A stretch of DNA of 64,000 bases from Neobacillus sp. Marseille-Q6967 (GCF_946151075.1 NZ_CAMGZB010000001.1:1664001-1728000); one strand, 5' to 3'; shown: positions 34,692 through 43,260, counted from the first letter of the stretch. Translations and numbers: made by a program. The notes: generated from the sequence alone by a model not told the origin.

Positions 34692-35300
34692 TCGTCCTTC
34701 TACTTGGGGCGGTCTCCATGGAGGACAAAACGGTGATAGAGTCCGTCCGAAATGTCCTTCATCCTGGTTATGAAGGACAAAATGGTGATAGAACTCGTCC
34801 GAAATGTCCTTCATCCTGGTTATGAAGGACAAAATGGTGATAGAATCTGTCCGAAATGTCCTTCATCCGGGTTATGAAGGACAAAATGGTGATAGAACCC
34901 GTCCGAAATGTCCTTCATCCGGGTTATGAAGGACAAAATGGTGATAGAACCCGTCCGAAATGTCCTTCATCCGGGTTATGAAGGACAAAATGGTGATAGA
35001 ATTTGGCCAAAATGTCCTTCATCCTGGTTATGAAGGACAAACCGGTGATAGAATTTGGCCAAAATGTCCTTCATCCTGGTTATGAAGGACAAACCGGTGA
35101 CTAGAACCCGTCCAAAATGTCCTTCATCCGGGTTATGAAGGACAAACCGGTGATAGAACCCGTCCAAAATGTCCTTCATCCTGGTTATGAAGGACAAAAT
35201 GGTGATAGAACCCGTCCGAAATGTCCTTCATCAGTTTTCTTAAGGACAAAACCATAATAGAAAACGAGCTAATTGACCTTAATAGTCCTTCTAAAAGGAC
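34692..35300. repeat. Second array of 52-bp hairpin units (stem TGTCCTTCAT/ATGAAGGACA)
   Basis: Nine good units start at 34753, 34805, 34857, 34909, 34961, 35013, 35065, 35118 and 35170. Degenerate units flank them at 34692 and 35222, and a mini-hairpin lies at 35284. The period is 52 bp, with one 53-bp step. Each unit is a 27-nt hairpin with 10-bp arms plus a 25-nt spacer. This is exactly the layout of the array at 874-1660, but with an unrelated stem sequence. The array lies inside the minus-strand cluster between the DUF1257-like and HhH genes, so it should be transcribed. Open frames across it are artefacts. Nothing else is visible between 34583 and 35339. Confidence 0.95.
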
Positions 35301-35339
35301 AAATCCCGGATTGCTCTCATCGCATGTGCCCTCATTATA

Positions 35340-36074
35340 TTAACCTTGTATATTTAACGTAATCACTATCGAGTTATCTTCCAAAACTTCTTCATTTTCA
35401 ATCGATAAATTTTTCTCGGCTGCTCTTGCTTTGAGCTTTTCATAAACCAACGCTTGAACATAACGTTTGTATTCATCATCCACGTCAGAAATGTACATGA
35501 AAATTTCATGCAGATTTGGAGGATTTTTCATTTCAACCGTAAAAGGAGCGTCCTCATTTTGGCGGAACGTTAGTTGCGTCCCTTGGACGATACAGGAAAT
35601 ATCTCCATTGGTCCCTTGAATAGGGTTGACCCCAAACTCTTTTAAAGTCCGTGTTAAGAGTGCACCGTCCCGAAAATTGGTGGGAAAAATTTGTACAGGT
35701 TCTTCCTCCATTTGATCCCAAGGATCCGGAAGTCCGGCTGTGAAGATCGTTCGCCCGGATTTTTGTTCAAGGTCGCTCATAAACTGCTGCAGGATAGGCT
35801 GAGAATCTGACTTAGCAAAGATGGCATGCCATTTTCCATCTATCCTCTCCCAAAAGAAGAACTGTTTTTCACCCGTTAGATGTGTCTTAAAATTTCCGCC
35901 CATTTTTTCAGCATCATATCCCGCTTTTTGTAAAGTCTGCACAAGATCCGATTCGTTTTTAATGTTTGTGGGTACCTTTACCTGCATAGAGTCTGCCCAG
36001 TCACCAAATTTGTCCTTTCCCATTACAACGCGAAGGGTGAGGGCCAGGGGAATTAGAGCTAACGAAACTGACAT
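35340..36074 (-). CDS. DUF1257-like protein (duplicated domain)
   Basis: The 244-residue protein appears to contain two copies of a DUF1257-like unit. One is at about residues 40-85 (DLVQTLQKAGYDAEKMGGNF) and one at about 135-185 (LLTRTLKEFGVNPIQGTNGD). A short hydrophobic start and a C-terminal helical section with basic residues (VYEKLKARAAEKN) complete it. DUF1257 proteins travel with DUF2997 and Ycf46-type AAA ATPases in cyanobacteria and other bacteria, and their role is unknown. The start lies one base after the DUF2997 stop, so translation is coupled. The DUF1257 label rests on gene order plus partial pattern and should be verified by profile search. Confidence 0.65.
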   Translation of the reverse strand: MSVSLALIPLALTLRVVMGKDKFGDWADSMQVKVPTNIKNESDLVQTLQKAGYDAEKMGGNFKTHLTGEKQFFFWERIDGKWHAIFAKSDSQPILQQFMSDLEQKSGRTIFTAGLPDPWDQMEEEPVQIFPTNFRDGALLTRTLKEFGVNPIQGTNGDISCIVQGTQLTFRQNEDAPFTVEMKNPPNLHEIFMYISDVDDEYKRYVQALVYEKLKARAAEKNLSIENEEVLEDNSIVITLNIQG

Positions 36075-36075
36075 T

Positions 36076-36306
36076 CTATCTTTCCTCCTTTGCGTTTAAT
36101 TGGATCGAGTTTGTTTCTATTTCTTCCAGAAGGTTTTCTTCTGGTTCGTAATAATCCGAGGTATATTCTGAGTCAACTGTTTCCGCGTCTAACAATTCTT
36201 CCAAGAGTGAAATATAATCGGTACACTTTTTACCTTTTACCCCGAGAACTTCTGCCTGAATTTGCCCATCTTGAAAAATCTGTATTCGTAATTTTTTTGA
36301 CATCAT
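36076..36306 (-). CDS. DUF2997 family protein
   Basis: The 76-residue protein fits the DUF2997 pattern: RIQIFQDGQIQAEVLGVKG, then a cysteine (KKCTDYISLLEELL) and an acidic tyrosine-containing tail (SEYTSDYYEPEE). The family is small, acidic and uncharacterised, and is nearly always encoded next to DUF1257 and an AAA ATPase. Two adjacent ATGs (36306 and 36303) follow GGAGAAA. It lies between the AAA gene and the DUF1257-like gene. The 139-bp gap to the AAA gene contains a shrunken copy of the GC-rich repeat. Confidence 0.85.
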   Translation of the reverse strand: MMSKKLRIQIFQDGQIQAEVLGVKGKKCTDYISLLEELLDAETVDSEYTSDYYEPEENLLEEIETNSIQLNAKEER

Positions 36307-36329
36307 TTTCTCCTTCCATTTTTAAAAAA

Positions 36330-36412
36330 TGGGTTCTGTTAAATTGGGCTGTTGATTTCTGCTCCAATCAACATCGCTGCAAAATCAACAATGGCCTTTA
36401 ACATAGCCAAAA
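36330..36412 (-). repeat. Collapsed remnant of the GC-rich repeat (ends only)
   Basis: The outer parts of the repeat (CTGTTGATT...GCTCCAATCAACAT and TTTAACATAGCC) are present, but the roughly 120-bp core is absent. The join is at a GCTCCA hexamer present at both ends of the full copy at 47931-48086. This suggests loss by recombination between short direct repeats. Confidence 0.7.
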
Positions 36413-36445
36413 AGTAAAATGGTTCGGCTCCATCCGTTATTCTAA

Positions 36446-38107
36446 TTAAAAATCTACTGCTCTTCCGCCGCGTGCTAAACGGATGTCCTCTTCCTTAGGG
36501 GGAGCCTCTTTCTTGAGGTTTACAAGCTCATTCTTATATTCCGCCCGGTCTTCTTTCGGGGTCGCAGCAACCGCCCGAACATTGGCCCATTCTCGAATCG
36601 AATGGATTTGCTCTGCCTGGGTAATCGAAAGCGGTACGGTGTTCCGAATCGCTTTTTCAAAATCGCTGAATTCAATACTCCGATCCTCTGAAAACGCCTC
36701 GAACAATGCTGAAATCACTACTTGTTCCACTTCGGCACCGACATATCCTTCAGTTAGTTCTGATAGCGCTTCTAAAACGGAATCCGTAATTTCAAAATTT
36801 CCTTTTACATCGGGGTCTGTTAATCGTTTTTGAATATGTACGCGGAAAATATCCATCCGTTCTTTCACGGTCGGCAGGTCGACAAAAAAGATTTCGTCAA
36901 AACGCCCCTTACGCAGCAATTCCGCAGGAAGGGAGTGAATGTTATTGGCCGTTGCTACGACGAAAACGGGTTTCGTCTTTTCCTGCATCCAGGTTAAAAA
37001 GGTACCAAAAATTCGGCTGGAAGTTCCGCTGTCACCGCTGGAGGATAGGCCACTGAAGCCTTTTTCAATTTCATCAATCCAAAGAATCGAAGGAGAGATG
37101 GCTTCCACTGTTTGAATAGCTTTTCGCATATTCTCCTCACTGCTGCCCACAAGCCCGCTGAAGATTTTTCCCATATCGAGGCGCAGCAGAGGAAGCTGCC
37201 ACATCGCACTGATTGATTTTGCAATTAAGCTTTTTCCACAGCCGGGAACGCCCGTAATCAAAACCCCTTTGGGTGCAGGTAACCCATACTTCTGGGCAGA
37301 ATCAAGCCACGATTTATTTCGCTTTTTTAACCACCGTTTGAGATTTTCGAGTCCGCCGACATCCTCCATTTTCAAGTCACTCTTAATAAATTCGAGAATA
37401 CCGGATTTCTTGATGATCTGGCGTTTTTCTTCTATTATGACCTCGACATCGTTAACATCTAACCGGCCGTCCTCGACCATCGCACGGGCAAAGGCATTTT
37501 CTGCTTCATGCAGTGTTAAGCCTAGAGCGGCCTTTGCAAGCCGTTCCTTTTCTTCGGGCTCAAGATCAATCACAATCCGGCCGCCTCTTTGGTTGGCATA
37601 AATCATTTCATCTAAGACGTACTTGATTTCGGAAAAAGAAGGGAGGTCAAAATCGACAATGGTAACATCTTTTTGCAGATCATCCGGCAATACGAGGCTC
37701 GGGCTGACAAAAATTACATTTTTAGGGCTAGGGCTTTGCTTTAATAATGGTAAGAGATCGCGGACTTTTCTGATGAGTTGATTATCCGCCTGCCGTCCGT
37801 TAACACCAAAATACACATGAAAATCTTTAAGAATAAAGATCGCCGGCTCATTAAACTTTTCAATGAACTCAAGGGCTTTTAAAGGAGTCTTTGTTTCTTC
37901 TTTGCCTTTTTGCCCGTCCTCGGTCAAGCCCTTCGTGACACTCCAAGTAAAAACTTTACGAGTCGTTTTTATAAGTCTTTCATCCGTGACAACAGAACGA
38001 ATCACAGATACCGCACGTTCTTCTTCCCAAGTGGAAATATATAAAAAGGGGAAACGCGCTTTTAAAAGATTAGATATCAAAATTTTAAAATCAGATTGTC
38101 CCTGCAT
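36446..38107 (-). CDS. AAA+ ATPase, Ycf46-like, with C-terminal GRAVDF
   Basis: The 553-residue protein has an N-terminal helical/Rossmann-like region with degenerate AAA character (about 1-235), followed by a full AAA module. Walker A GVPGCGKS is at about 286-293, Walker B WIDEIE at about 343-348, and the second region of homology [18 protein letters not shown] near 390 carries the arginine-finger position. This two-part layout is that of Ycf46. The C-terminus [10 protein letters not shown] shares GR-x-VDF with the HhH protein of the cluster. The ATG at 38107 follows GGAG and ATAGGA; further upstream starts are poorer. It is the first gene of the minus-strand cluster. Ycf46 has been linked to carbon uptake in cyanobacteria, but its molecular role is not settled. 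Confidence 0.88.
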   Translation of the reverse strand: MQGQSDFKILISNLLKARFPFLYISTWEEERAVSVIRSVVTDERLIKTTRKVFTWSVTKGLTEDGQKGKEETKTPLKALEFIEKFNEPAIFILKDFHVYFGVNGRQADNQLIRKVRDLLPLLKQSPSPKNVIFVSPSLVLPDDLQKDVTIVDFDLPSFSEIKYVLDEMIYANQRGGRIVIDLEPEEKERLAKAALGLTLHEAENAFARAMVEDGRLDVNDVEVIIEEKRQIIKKSGILEFIKSDLKMEDVGGLENLKRWLKKRNKSWLDSAQKYGLPAPKGVLITGVPGCGKSLIAKSISAMWQLPLLRLDMGKIFSGLVGSSEENMRKAIQTVEAISPSILWIDEIEKGFSGLSSSGDSGTSSRIFGTFLTWMQEKTKPVFVVATANNIHSLPAELLRKGRFDEIFFVDLPTVKERMDIFRVHIQKRLTDPDVKGNFEITDSVLEALSELTEGYVGAEVEQVVISALFEAFSEDRSIEFSDFEKAIRNTVPLSITQAEQIHSIREWANVRAVAATPKEDRAEYKNELVNLKKEAPPKEEDIRLARGGRAVDF

Positions 38108-38216
38108 TCCTATAAAACTCCTTTTTCTAATACTTATAACCAATATCTACCTATATTTTATACTATTAATACAGTAAAAAACAGGGAGACTGTCACGACT
38201 CCGATTTTGACGGATA

Positions 38217-38247
38217 AAAAAGAAACCCTGCAATTTGCAGGGTTTTG
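38217..38247 (-). terminator. Intrinsic terminator after the 45-residue membrane protein gene
   Basis: On the minus strand a perfect 10-bp stem (AAACCCTGCA with TGCAGGGTTT, 3-nt loop) is followed by a C and six T residues. It lies five bases past the stop at 38252. Confidence 0.85.
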
Positions 38248-38251
38248 ATTG

Positions 38252-38389
38252 TTATATTTGATTCGCAAGAATGGTAACAATAGAACTTAGAATAATCGTT
38301 CCAAGGATGACTGAGATGTACATTAGTTTATTCTTTATTTTTTTTCTGCGCATTACTTCTTCCGGGGTTAACCATAAATCATTTGCCAT
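38252..38389 (-). CDS. Small membrane protein, 45 residues
   Basis: The small gene encodes a 45-residue protein (start MANDLWLTPEEVMRRKK, then a hydrophobic helix at about residues 22-42). The ATG lies eight bases after a clean AAGGAG site, and a strong terminator follows the stop, so it looks like a real monocistronic gene. One membrane segment with a basic cytoplasmic side is predicted. It lies between the divergently read AAA cluster and the FHA paralogue. I do not recognise a family. Confidence 0.75.
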   Translation of the reverse strand: MANDLWLTPEEVMRRKKIKNKLMYISVILGTIILSSIVTILANQI

Positions 38390-38514
38390 AAAACTTGCTC
38401 CTTATGAGAGGATAATCTTGCTGCGATTTTTAATGAAACAAGAAATTTAGTATTTTACTAAAAATATATTATAGACCTAAAGAATAAAAAGCAATATCTA
38501 TTTTGCTAAAAAAA

Positions 38515-38570
38515 GGTGCCTGTCACCACTCGTGGACAAATTGACGTTTTGTCCGTGTGGAGTGGACAGT
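38515..38570 (+). repeat. Dispersed GGTGCCTGTCACC repeat, copy 4
   Basis: GGTGCCTGTCACC is at 38515-38527. It is followed by a hairpin-like variant tail (GTGGACAAA, then TTTGTCCGTG). This copy is not adjacent to a stop codon. The rest of 38390-38685 shows no gene. Confidence 0.75.
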
Positions 38571-38685
38571 TTGTGTTGGGTCGGATACTTAGTGTGTGGC
38601 TGCTATTGCAAAAAAGTTTGCTATATATAACAATAGAATCAGTGATAATTTTTTAAGATTAAAATTTTAATAGCAGGAGATCGAT

Positions 38686-39840
38686 ATGGGAAAAACAACA
38701 GTCGAACAAAATGCGAAGATGTATGTGGTTGAGAATAAGCTGACACATCCGGAGGCCATCAATGAACGTGAGTTACATGCGATTACAGGGGATTCAATAG
38801 GAAGCCTCCTGCCCGTTACGACAGAAAAAAGCAAAAAAGGTATTATAATAAAAGGATCTATCGAAGGTATGATGTCTTTGCAATCTTATTTCAGTGGTCT
38901 TATGACGAAGAAGATGTTTTTGAATGTCATTCTTCAAATGATTGCTGTTGTAAAGGAATGCGAAGAGAATTTGTTGAATGTAAACAATCTCATGTTGGAT
39001 TGGGAATACATTTTTCTTGATCCCCGGACCAAAAAAATAAAATGCATCCTCTGGCCGATTGTTAACAATCAGAAAGCCATCCCGGTGGAGGAGTTTTTTC
39101 AAGAAATGCCGTTTCGTGTTGTTTTTACGAAACACGAAAACCACGATTATATTACTCAATACTTACGTTATTTTAAGAACAATGAGGATTTTTCCATTAA
39201 TGATTTTGAAAAAATGATCGTCGAAATAATGGGAAAAAAAGCAGAAATCAACTCTGACTCTACCAATAATTCCAAGGTCTGTTCCATGTGCAGAAAGGTT
39301 TCAGAGGAAAGTGCAAAGTATTGCGCAAACTGCGGAAACCCCTTAAATCAGGCCGCAAGGGAAGTCTTGGGTATTTCGGAAGTAATAGGAATAAACGATA
39401 GTCTTGAATTCTTACCAAGAGAAGTCTTAAACATTTCAGAAGTGCTAGGATTAGAAGATACACACACTTTTAGAGAAGCGACCCTATCAGGATCTGATGT
39501 CATGGGCGGTACCACGGTACTTGGAGTCGATGTTTTGGAAAAAACGGCTTTCCCCTATTTGATTCGAGAAAAAACACAGGAAACAATCAGTGTTAACAAG
39601 CCTTTTTATCGGATTGGGAAGGATAGCAGCGATTGTGATTATTTGATTTCCAATAATAATGCGATCAGCCGAAATCATGTGGATATTATCACTAGAAACC
39701 GCCGTTACTATATTATAGACCATCACTCGACCAATAAAACGTATGTAGATGACCGAGTTATTCCCGGTGAAAAAGAGGTTGAGATATTCTCGGGAACAAG
39801 AATAAAACTTGCCAATGAAGATTTTGTATTTTACCAATAG
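38686..39840 (+). CDS. DUF6382 - zinc ribbon - FHA protein, paralogue of the T7SS-encoded one
   Basis: The 384-residue protein is a clear paralogue of the one at 21539-22744, from the first residues (MGKTTVEQ) to the last (NEDFVFYQ). It has the same DUF6382-like domain (about 1-185), zinc ribbon (CSMC and CANC at about 205-225) and FHA domain (RIGKDSSDCDYL, ISRNHVDI). The linker contains one GTTVLG motif and a duplicated EVLGISEV/EVLNISEV block absent from the other copy. It stands alone with its own terminator, on the opposite side of the AAA cluster from the T7SS operon. It may compete with or replace the operon copy. Confidence 0.88.
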   Translation: MGKTTVEQNAKMYVVENKLTHPEAINERELHAITGDSIGSLLPVTTEKSKKGIIIKGSIEGMMSLQSYFSGLMTKKMFLNVILQMIAVVKECEENLLNVNNLMLDWEYIFLDPRTKKIKCILWPIVNNQKAIPVEEFFQEMPFRVVFTKHENHDYITQYLRYFKNNEDFSINDFEKMIVEIMGKKAEINSDSTNNSKVCSMCRKVSEESAKYCANCGNPLNQAAREVLGISEVIGINDSLEFLPREVLNISEVLGLEDTHTFREATLSGSDVMGGTTVLGVDVLEKTAFPYLIREKTQETISVNKPFYRIGKDSSDCDYLISNNNAISRNHVDIITRNRRYYIIDHHSTNKTYVDDRVIPGEKEVEIFSGTRIKLANEDFVFYQ

Positions 39841-39881
39841 AAGGAAGTTCTGAAACGGAAGTATTGTACTTTCAAGAAAAA

Positions 39882-39931
39882 GCTGACCCAAAAGAGTCGT
39901 CATTCAACGACCTTTTGGGTCAGCCTCTTTT
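39882..39931 (+). terminator. Intrinsic terminator after the FHA paralogue
   Basis: A 13-bp stem (GCTGACCCAAAAG with CTTTTGGGTCAGC) with an inner GTCGT/ACGAC extension is followed by CTCTTTT. Confidence 0.88.
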
Positions 39932-39945
39932 ACAAAAACTTAGGC

Positions 39946-39958
39946 GGTGACAGGCACC
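39946..39958 (-). repeat. Dispersed GGTGCCTGTCACC repeat, copy 5
   Basis: Read on the minus strand, the 13-base repeat follows the TAG stop codon of the M20 gene without a gap. This is the same arrangement as at the GntP gene. Confidence 0.8.
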
Positions 39959-41380
39959 CTATATCCCCACCAACTCTACGGCAGCTGTTACTGGTGGTTT
40001 TACTTTTTCTGGTATTGCAACGGAGTATGGTTTGCCTGCGGTGCTCTCCTTGAATTCCTCCCTCGCTTTTATAATGATTTCTTGGTTGGTCAGCAGGTCG
40101 TAAAGGGACAAGGCCATTGATTTTGCGGCCAGCTGCATTCCTTTCATGCCGATGGAGGAACCGTATGCGGCTGTTGCCTGCCAGGAGTGCGCTTGCACTC
40201 CGACTGGTGCACAGGTGGTATATACTTGACCAACTGGGGTAATCCAGCTGACATCACCCACGTCAGTTGATCCGCCCATCGTTACACCTTTCATGTGCTT
40301 ATGATATTCGATGCCGGTTGGGAGCAGGTCCTCGGTCGGAACACCAAAGCGTCGTTTTGACATCGCTACAATGGCAGGGTCAACTGTGGCTACTAATTCA
40401 CCAGCAAACTTTTCCTCTTCCTCCGTAAATACCAGTTCATCGGCCAATTTCAGATTTTCGTACATAACATCATTTAAGGTGTCATTTGGAAGGGTCTCAT
40501 AGCAAAAAGCTAACATTTCGGAGTCTACTTGTGTCTCGGTCATTAAAGCAGCCCCATGTGCAATCTTTTTAATTCTTACTAACATTTCATCCACCTGCTC
40601 TTTAGTTGAGGCCCGTAAATAGTACCACACACTTGCCTTATCTGGAACGACGTTAGGGGCTAATCCGCCATTTGTGATGACATAATGGATCCGCAAGCCA
40701 TCCAGCATATGTTCTCTCATATAGTTCGCGCCGACATTCATTAATTCAACGGCATCCAGTGCACTTCTACCAGCGTGGGGGGCACCGCCGGCATGAGCGG
40801 TAATTCCACGAAAATGAAATTTAATCGACACCATCGCTTGTGCACTCATATTCGCGACCACATTGGAGGTGCCAGGATGCCACGTCAACGCACAATCTAA
40901 ATCATCAAACACACCTTCCCGCGCCATAAACGTTTTACCAGACAACACCTCCTCGGCTGGGCAGCCATAATAGCGGATTGTACCCGACATGTTTTCCACC
41001 AGCATCACTTCCTTCAACGCCATCACCGCTTCAACACCCGCGGTCCCCAATAAATTATGACCGCAGCCATGTCCAGGCCCATCCGGAACAATCTCATCGC
41101 GCTTGGCACTAATCGTTTGAGAAAGACCCGGCAAGGCATCAAACTCTCCTAAAATCCCAATCACCGGCTGACCAGACCCAAACTCCGCCACAAACGCAGT
41201 CGGCACTCCGCCAATATTCTGCTTAATTTTAAAACCTGCATCCTTCAACGTTTCCATTTGCAGCTGAGCCGCAAACTCCTCCTCATAAGCAATCTGCGGA
41301 TTCTCCCAAATCCTCTGCGCCATATTCGTAAAAATACCCTCGTTTTCATTAATCCAACCCAAAATTGTTTGTTTACTCAT
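39959..41380 (-). CDS. M20-family amidohydrolase (AbgB-like)
   Basis: The 473-residue protein is an M20 peptidase/amidohydrolase. The metal-site motif GHGCGHN is at about residues 105-111, the segment AGGAPHAGRSALDAVELM marks the dimerisation domain, and the C-terminal histidine is in GVQAHSWQA. The pattern is closest to AbgB, a subunit of p-aminobenzoyl-glutamate hydrolase, and to related amidohydrolases acting on N-acyl amino acids. No AbgA partner is present. It is the last gene of an operon behind two multi-pass membrane proteins that probably import its substrate. The ATG follows an AGGAGGA-type site. Confidence 0.88.
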   Translation of the reverse strand: MSKQTILGWINENEGIFTNMAQRIWENPQIAYEEEFAAQLQMETLKDAGFKIKQNIGGVPTAFVAEFGSGQPVIGILGEFDALPGLSQTISAKRDEIVPDGPGHGCGHNLLGTAGVEAVMALKEVMLVENMSGTIRYYGCPAEEVLSGKTFMAREGVFDDLDCALTWHPGTSNVVANMSAQAMVSIKFHFRGITAHAGGAPHAGRSALDAVELMNVGANYMREHMLDGLRIHYVITNGGLAPNVVPDKASVWYYLRASTKEQVDEMLVRIKKIAHGAALMTETQVDSEMLAFCYETLPNDTLNDVMYENLKLADELVFTEEEEKFAGELVATVDPAIVAMSKRRFGVPTEDLLPTGIEYHKHMKGVTMGGSTDVGDVSWITPVGQVYTTCAPVGVQAHSWQATAAYGSSIGMKGMQLAAKSMALSLYDLLTNQEIIIKAREEFKESTAGKPYSVAIPEKVKPPVTAAVELVGI

Positions 41381-41484
41381 TCTTTTCCTCCTCCTCTTTT
41401 TTGAAAAATGAACCTAACAAACTTACTTAGAACAAAGACCTCATGAACAAAGCAATCTTTTATCCGAAGAGGCCTGCATGCTTC

Positions 41485-42195
41485 TTACGCACCCGCCTTT
41501 CTTAATTTGAATTTTTCCATATAATAGCAGATAGCAACGGTTAGGATGATACATAACAGCCCTTTTAAGAAGAGGGGAATCGGCACTAGATTAATAGCTA
41601 ATCCAACTGCTAACGCAATAACCCCGTAAATTGGTTTCTTGATGGCAAATTGGGCTAATATCCCTCCGAAAATCGCAGGAATGATAAAGGGGAATACTTT
41701 CTGAACAGATTCTGGGATGACAGAAAGAAGATAAGATCCTGAAAAGATAATGATGAATAAAATTGTCATGTTGGTTAAAGAGGCAGCTGCGATCGCTAGT
41801 GCAGCGGTAATTTCACCTTTCTTTGTTCCGGGTTGGACACCAAGGTAGTTTTGGGCAGCCGCGGCAACGGGAAGGCACATATTGGAGATATTTCCTGTTA
41901 GGAACGCCTGATAGGTTCCAGAGATTCCGAGAGTTGGATAATAGGAAATCGGCTCAATGATCCATGCCTTTCCAATCATTGCCGCGTAAGTGAGATACCC
42001 GGCAATAATCGGACTCCAGCCAGGATGAAATCCAAGAACAAACGATAGATAGAGAGGGAAAGCCATGGTGAGTGCAAGTACTGTCCAAATGGTCAACCGC
42101 CCCCAAAAATGGGACTTTTGATGAAAGGTGTTCATTTCATAATTTCCGGTAAGCTCTATTTTCTTATCGACTAATACACTTTCGCTCATTGCCAT
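41485..42195 (-). CDS. Multi-pass membrane protein, partner of the DUF5058 protein
   Basis: The 236-residue protein has about six membrane segments. It shows a conserved-looking stretch (GTYQAFLTGNISNMCLPVAA) that could line a transport path. It starts 19 bases after the DUF5058 gene and is followed by the M20 hydrolase gene. The ATG at 42195 lies nine bases after AGAGGAG; the ATG at 42204 abuts that site. The two membrane proteins probably form a two-subunit transporter for an amide-linked substrate. This is inferred from gene order only. Confidence 0.78.
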   Translation of the reverse strand: MAMSESVLVDKKIELTGNYEMNTFHQKSHFWGRLTIWTVLALTMAFPLYLSFVLGFHPGWSPIIAGYLTYAAMIGKAWIIEPISYYPTLGISGTYQAFLTGNISNMCLPVAAAAQNYLGVQPGTKKGEITAALAIAAASLTNMTILFIIIFSGSYLLSVIPESVQKVFPFIIPAIFGGILAQFAIKKPIYGVIALAVGLAINLVPIPLFLKGLLCIILTVAICYYMEKFKLRKAGA

Positions 42196-42214
42196 AGGTA
42201 TCATCTCCTCTTAT

Positions 42215-42931
42215 TTAGACTACAAAGTAACAAACCGTCAGGCTTATGATAATGGCAAATCCTAATGACCATTCATTCAGCCAATTCAAGGATTTTTTCT
42301 TGTTAGCAATCAGAGTCAGGATGATCATCGTGCCTGCAGCTGCAATCGCTACAATGGCATTGGTATACCCTTTTAACAGCTCGGCACTTACTAGATTTCC
42401 GAAGGCACCAAGCATTGCAGCGGTTGCGACAATCATCATGATTGGCACTGAGTTGTTTTTTGTCTTTTCGGTAATCTTTTTCTCCATTTTTTCTAGTGAT
42501 TTGGTAAAAAGGGCAACAACTATCAGCCAGCCTGCTCCTCCGAGACACAATACCCAGGCAACGGTGGTAAAAGCCTGTTCACTAAAGCTTTCTGATCCTA
42601 GTTCTGTTCCAAAGGTAGTAGCAGCAATAGTAGCCCCCATGGATTCGGTAGCGGCAGAACCGATAATGCCAATTCGCATTAACACGAGAGGGTCCCCCAA
42701 TAAGGCGATCAGGGAAATCGCGACAATGATGATTCCCAATGAAGGGCCGATTGCATTGATTACCCCGATCTTTAGTGCACTTTTCACCTCCTTATTGCTC
42801 ATTCCGACACTGGAGCTGGTCTTTTTTGCTAACCTAATAAAAGTAAATCCTTGAAAAATGACAGTTCCCACAATTAATAGTGAAAAAATCCATACGACCG
42901 GGCTGTTAGCTAATAACATCGTTTTGTCCAT
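42215..42931 (-). CDS. DUF5058-like membrane protein
   Basis: The 238-residue protein has six or so membrane segments and the pattern of the DUF5058 family (VINAIGPSLGIIIVAISLIA; IGIIGSAATESMGATIAA). It is the first gene of the operon with a second membrane protein and the M20 hydrolase. An AAGGAGGG site precedes the ATG. A second, perfect AAAGGAGGTG lies about 50 bases further upstream without a credible gene behind it. It is a probable transporter subunit; the substrate is unknown. Confidence 0.78.
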   Translation of the reverse strand: MDKTMLLANSPVVWIFSLLIVGTVIFQGFTFIRLAKKTSSSVGMSNKEVKSALKIGVINAIGPSLGIIIVAISLIALLGDPLVLMRIGIIGSAATESMGATIAATTFGTELGSESFSEQAFTTVAWVLCLGGAGWLIVVALFTKSLEKMEKKITEKTKNNSVPIMMIVATAAMLGAFGNLVSAELLKGYTNAIVAIAAAGTMIILTLIANKKKSLNWLNEWSLGFAIIISLTVCYFVV

Positions 42932-43071
42932 CCTTAACCCTCCTTAGCAGTTTTGGGCTTCCAGCTAGTGATTATGTTTCACCTCCTTTAAAGCTAGTTT
43001 CTATAAAAAGTTGATAGCTGGAGCTTCTTTGAATGCAAATTCAATTGTATGAATAATCAATCAATATATCT

Positions 43072-43260
43072 ATGAATTATATTAAAAAATATATAAAACC
43101 TGATATCAAGGACTGTGTTAGATTAATGGACACGGTTTTTTCGAAACGCGAAATAAAGAAAGGGCTTACATTACAACGTTTTTCAAGTGAGACAGGAGAA
43201 AAGTTATGTATGTACCTAGTTCAAAAGTATGGGGTAGAATTTTACTGGAATAGTAAATGA
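43072..43260 (+). CDS. Doubtful 62-residue reading frame
   Basis: The frame encodes a lysine-rich 62-residue peptide (IKKYIKPDIKDCVRLMDTVF near the start). It looks protein-like but has no ribosome-binding site, no recognised family and no terminator. It occupies an otherwise empty 460-bp gap (42932-43394). It could be a small gene or a remnant. I see no other feature in this gap. Confidence 0.25.
   Translation: MNYIKKYIKPDIKDCVRLMDTVFSKREIKKGLTLQRFSSETGEKLCMYLVQKYGVEFYWNSK

Noticed and set aside
34692..35300. Reading frames across the second 52-bp array, including one of about 73 residues
   Set aside because: They exist only because the repeat period happens to avoid stops. There is no ribosome-binding site, and the predicted peptide is a tandem copy of one unit.
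38600..38640. Promoter TTGCAA with TATAAC before the FHA paralogue
   Set aside because: The spacing is 14 bp, too short for a normal promoter, and no better pair was found.
42970..42990. Leader peptide behind the extra AAAGGAGGTG before the DUF5058 gene
   Set aside because: The only frame is five codons long with its GTG inside the ribosome-binding site itself.
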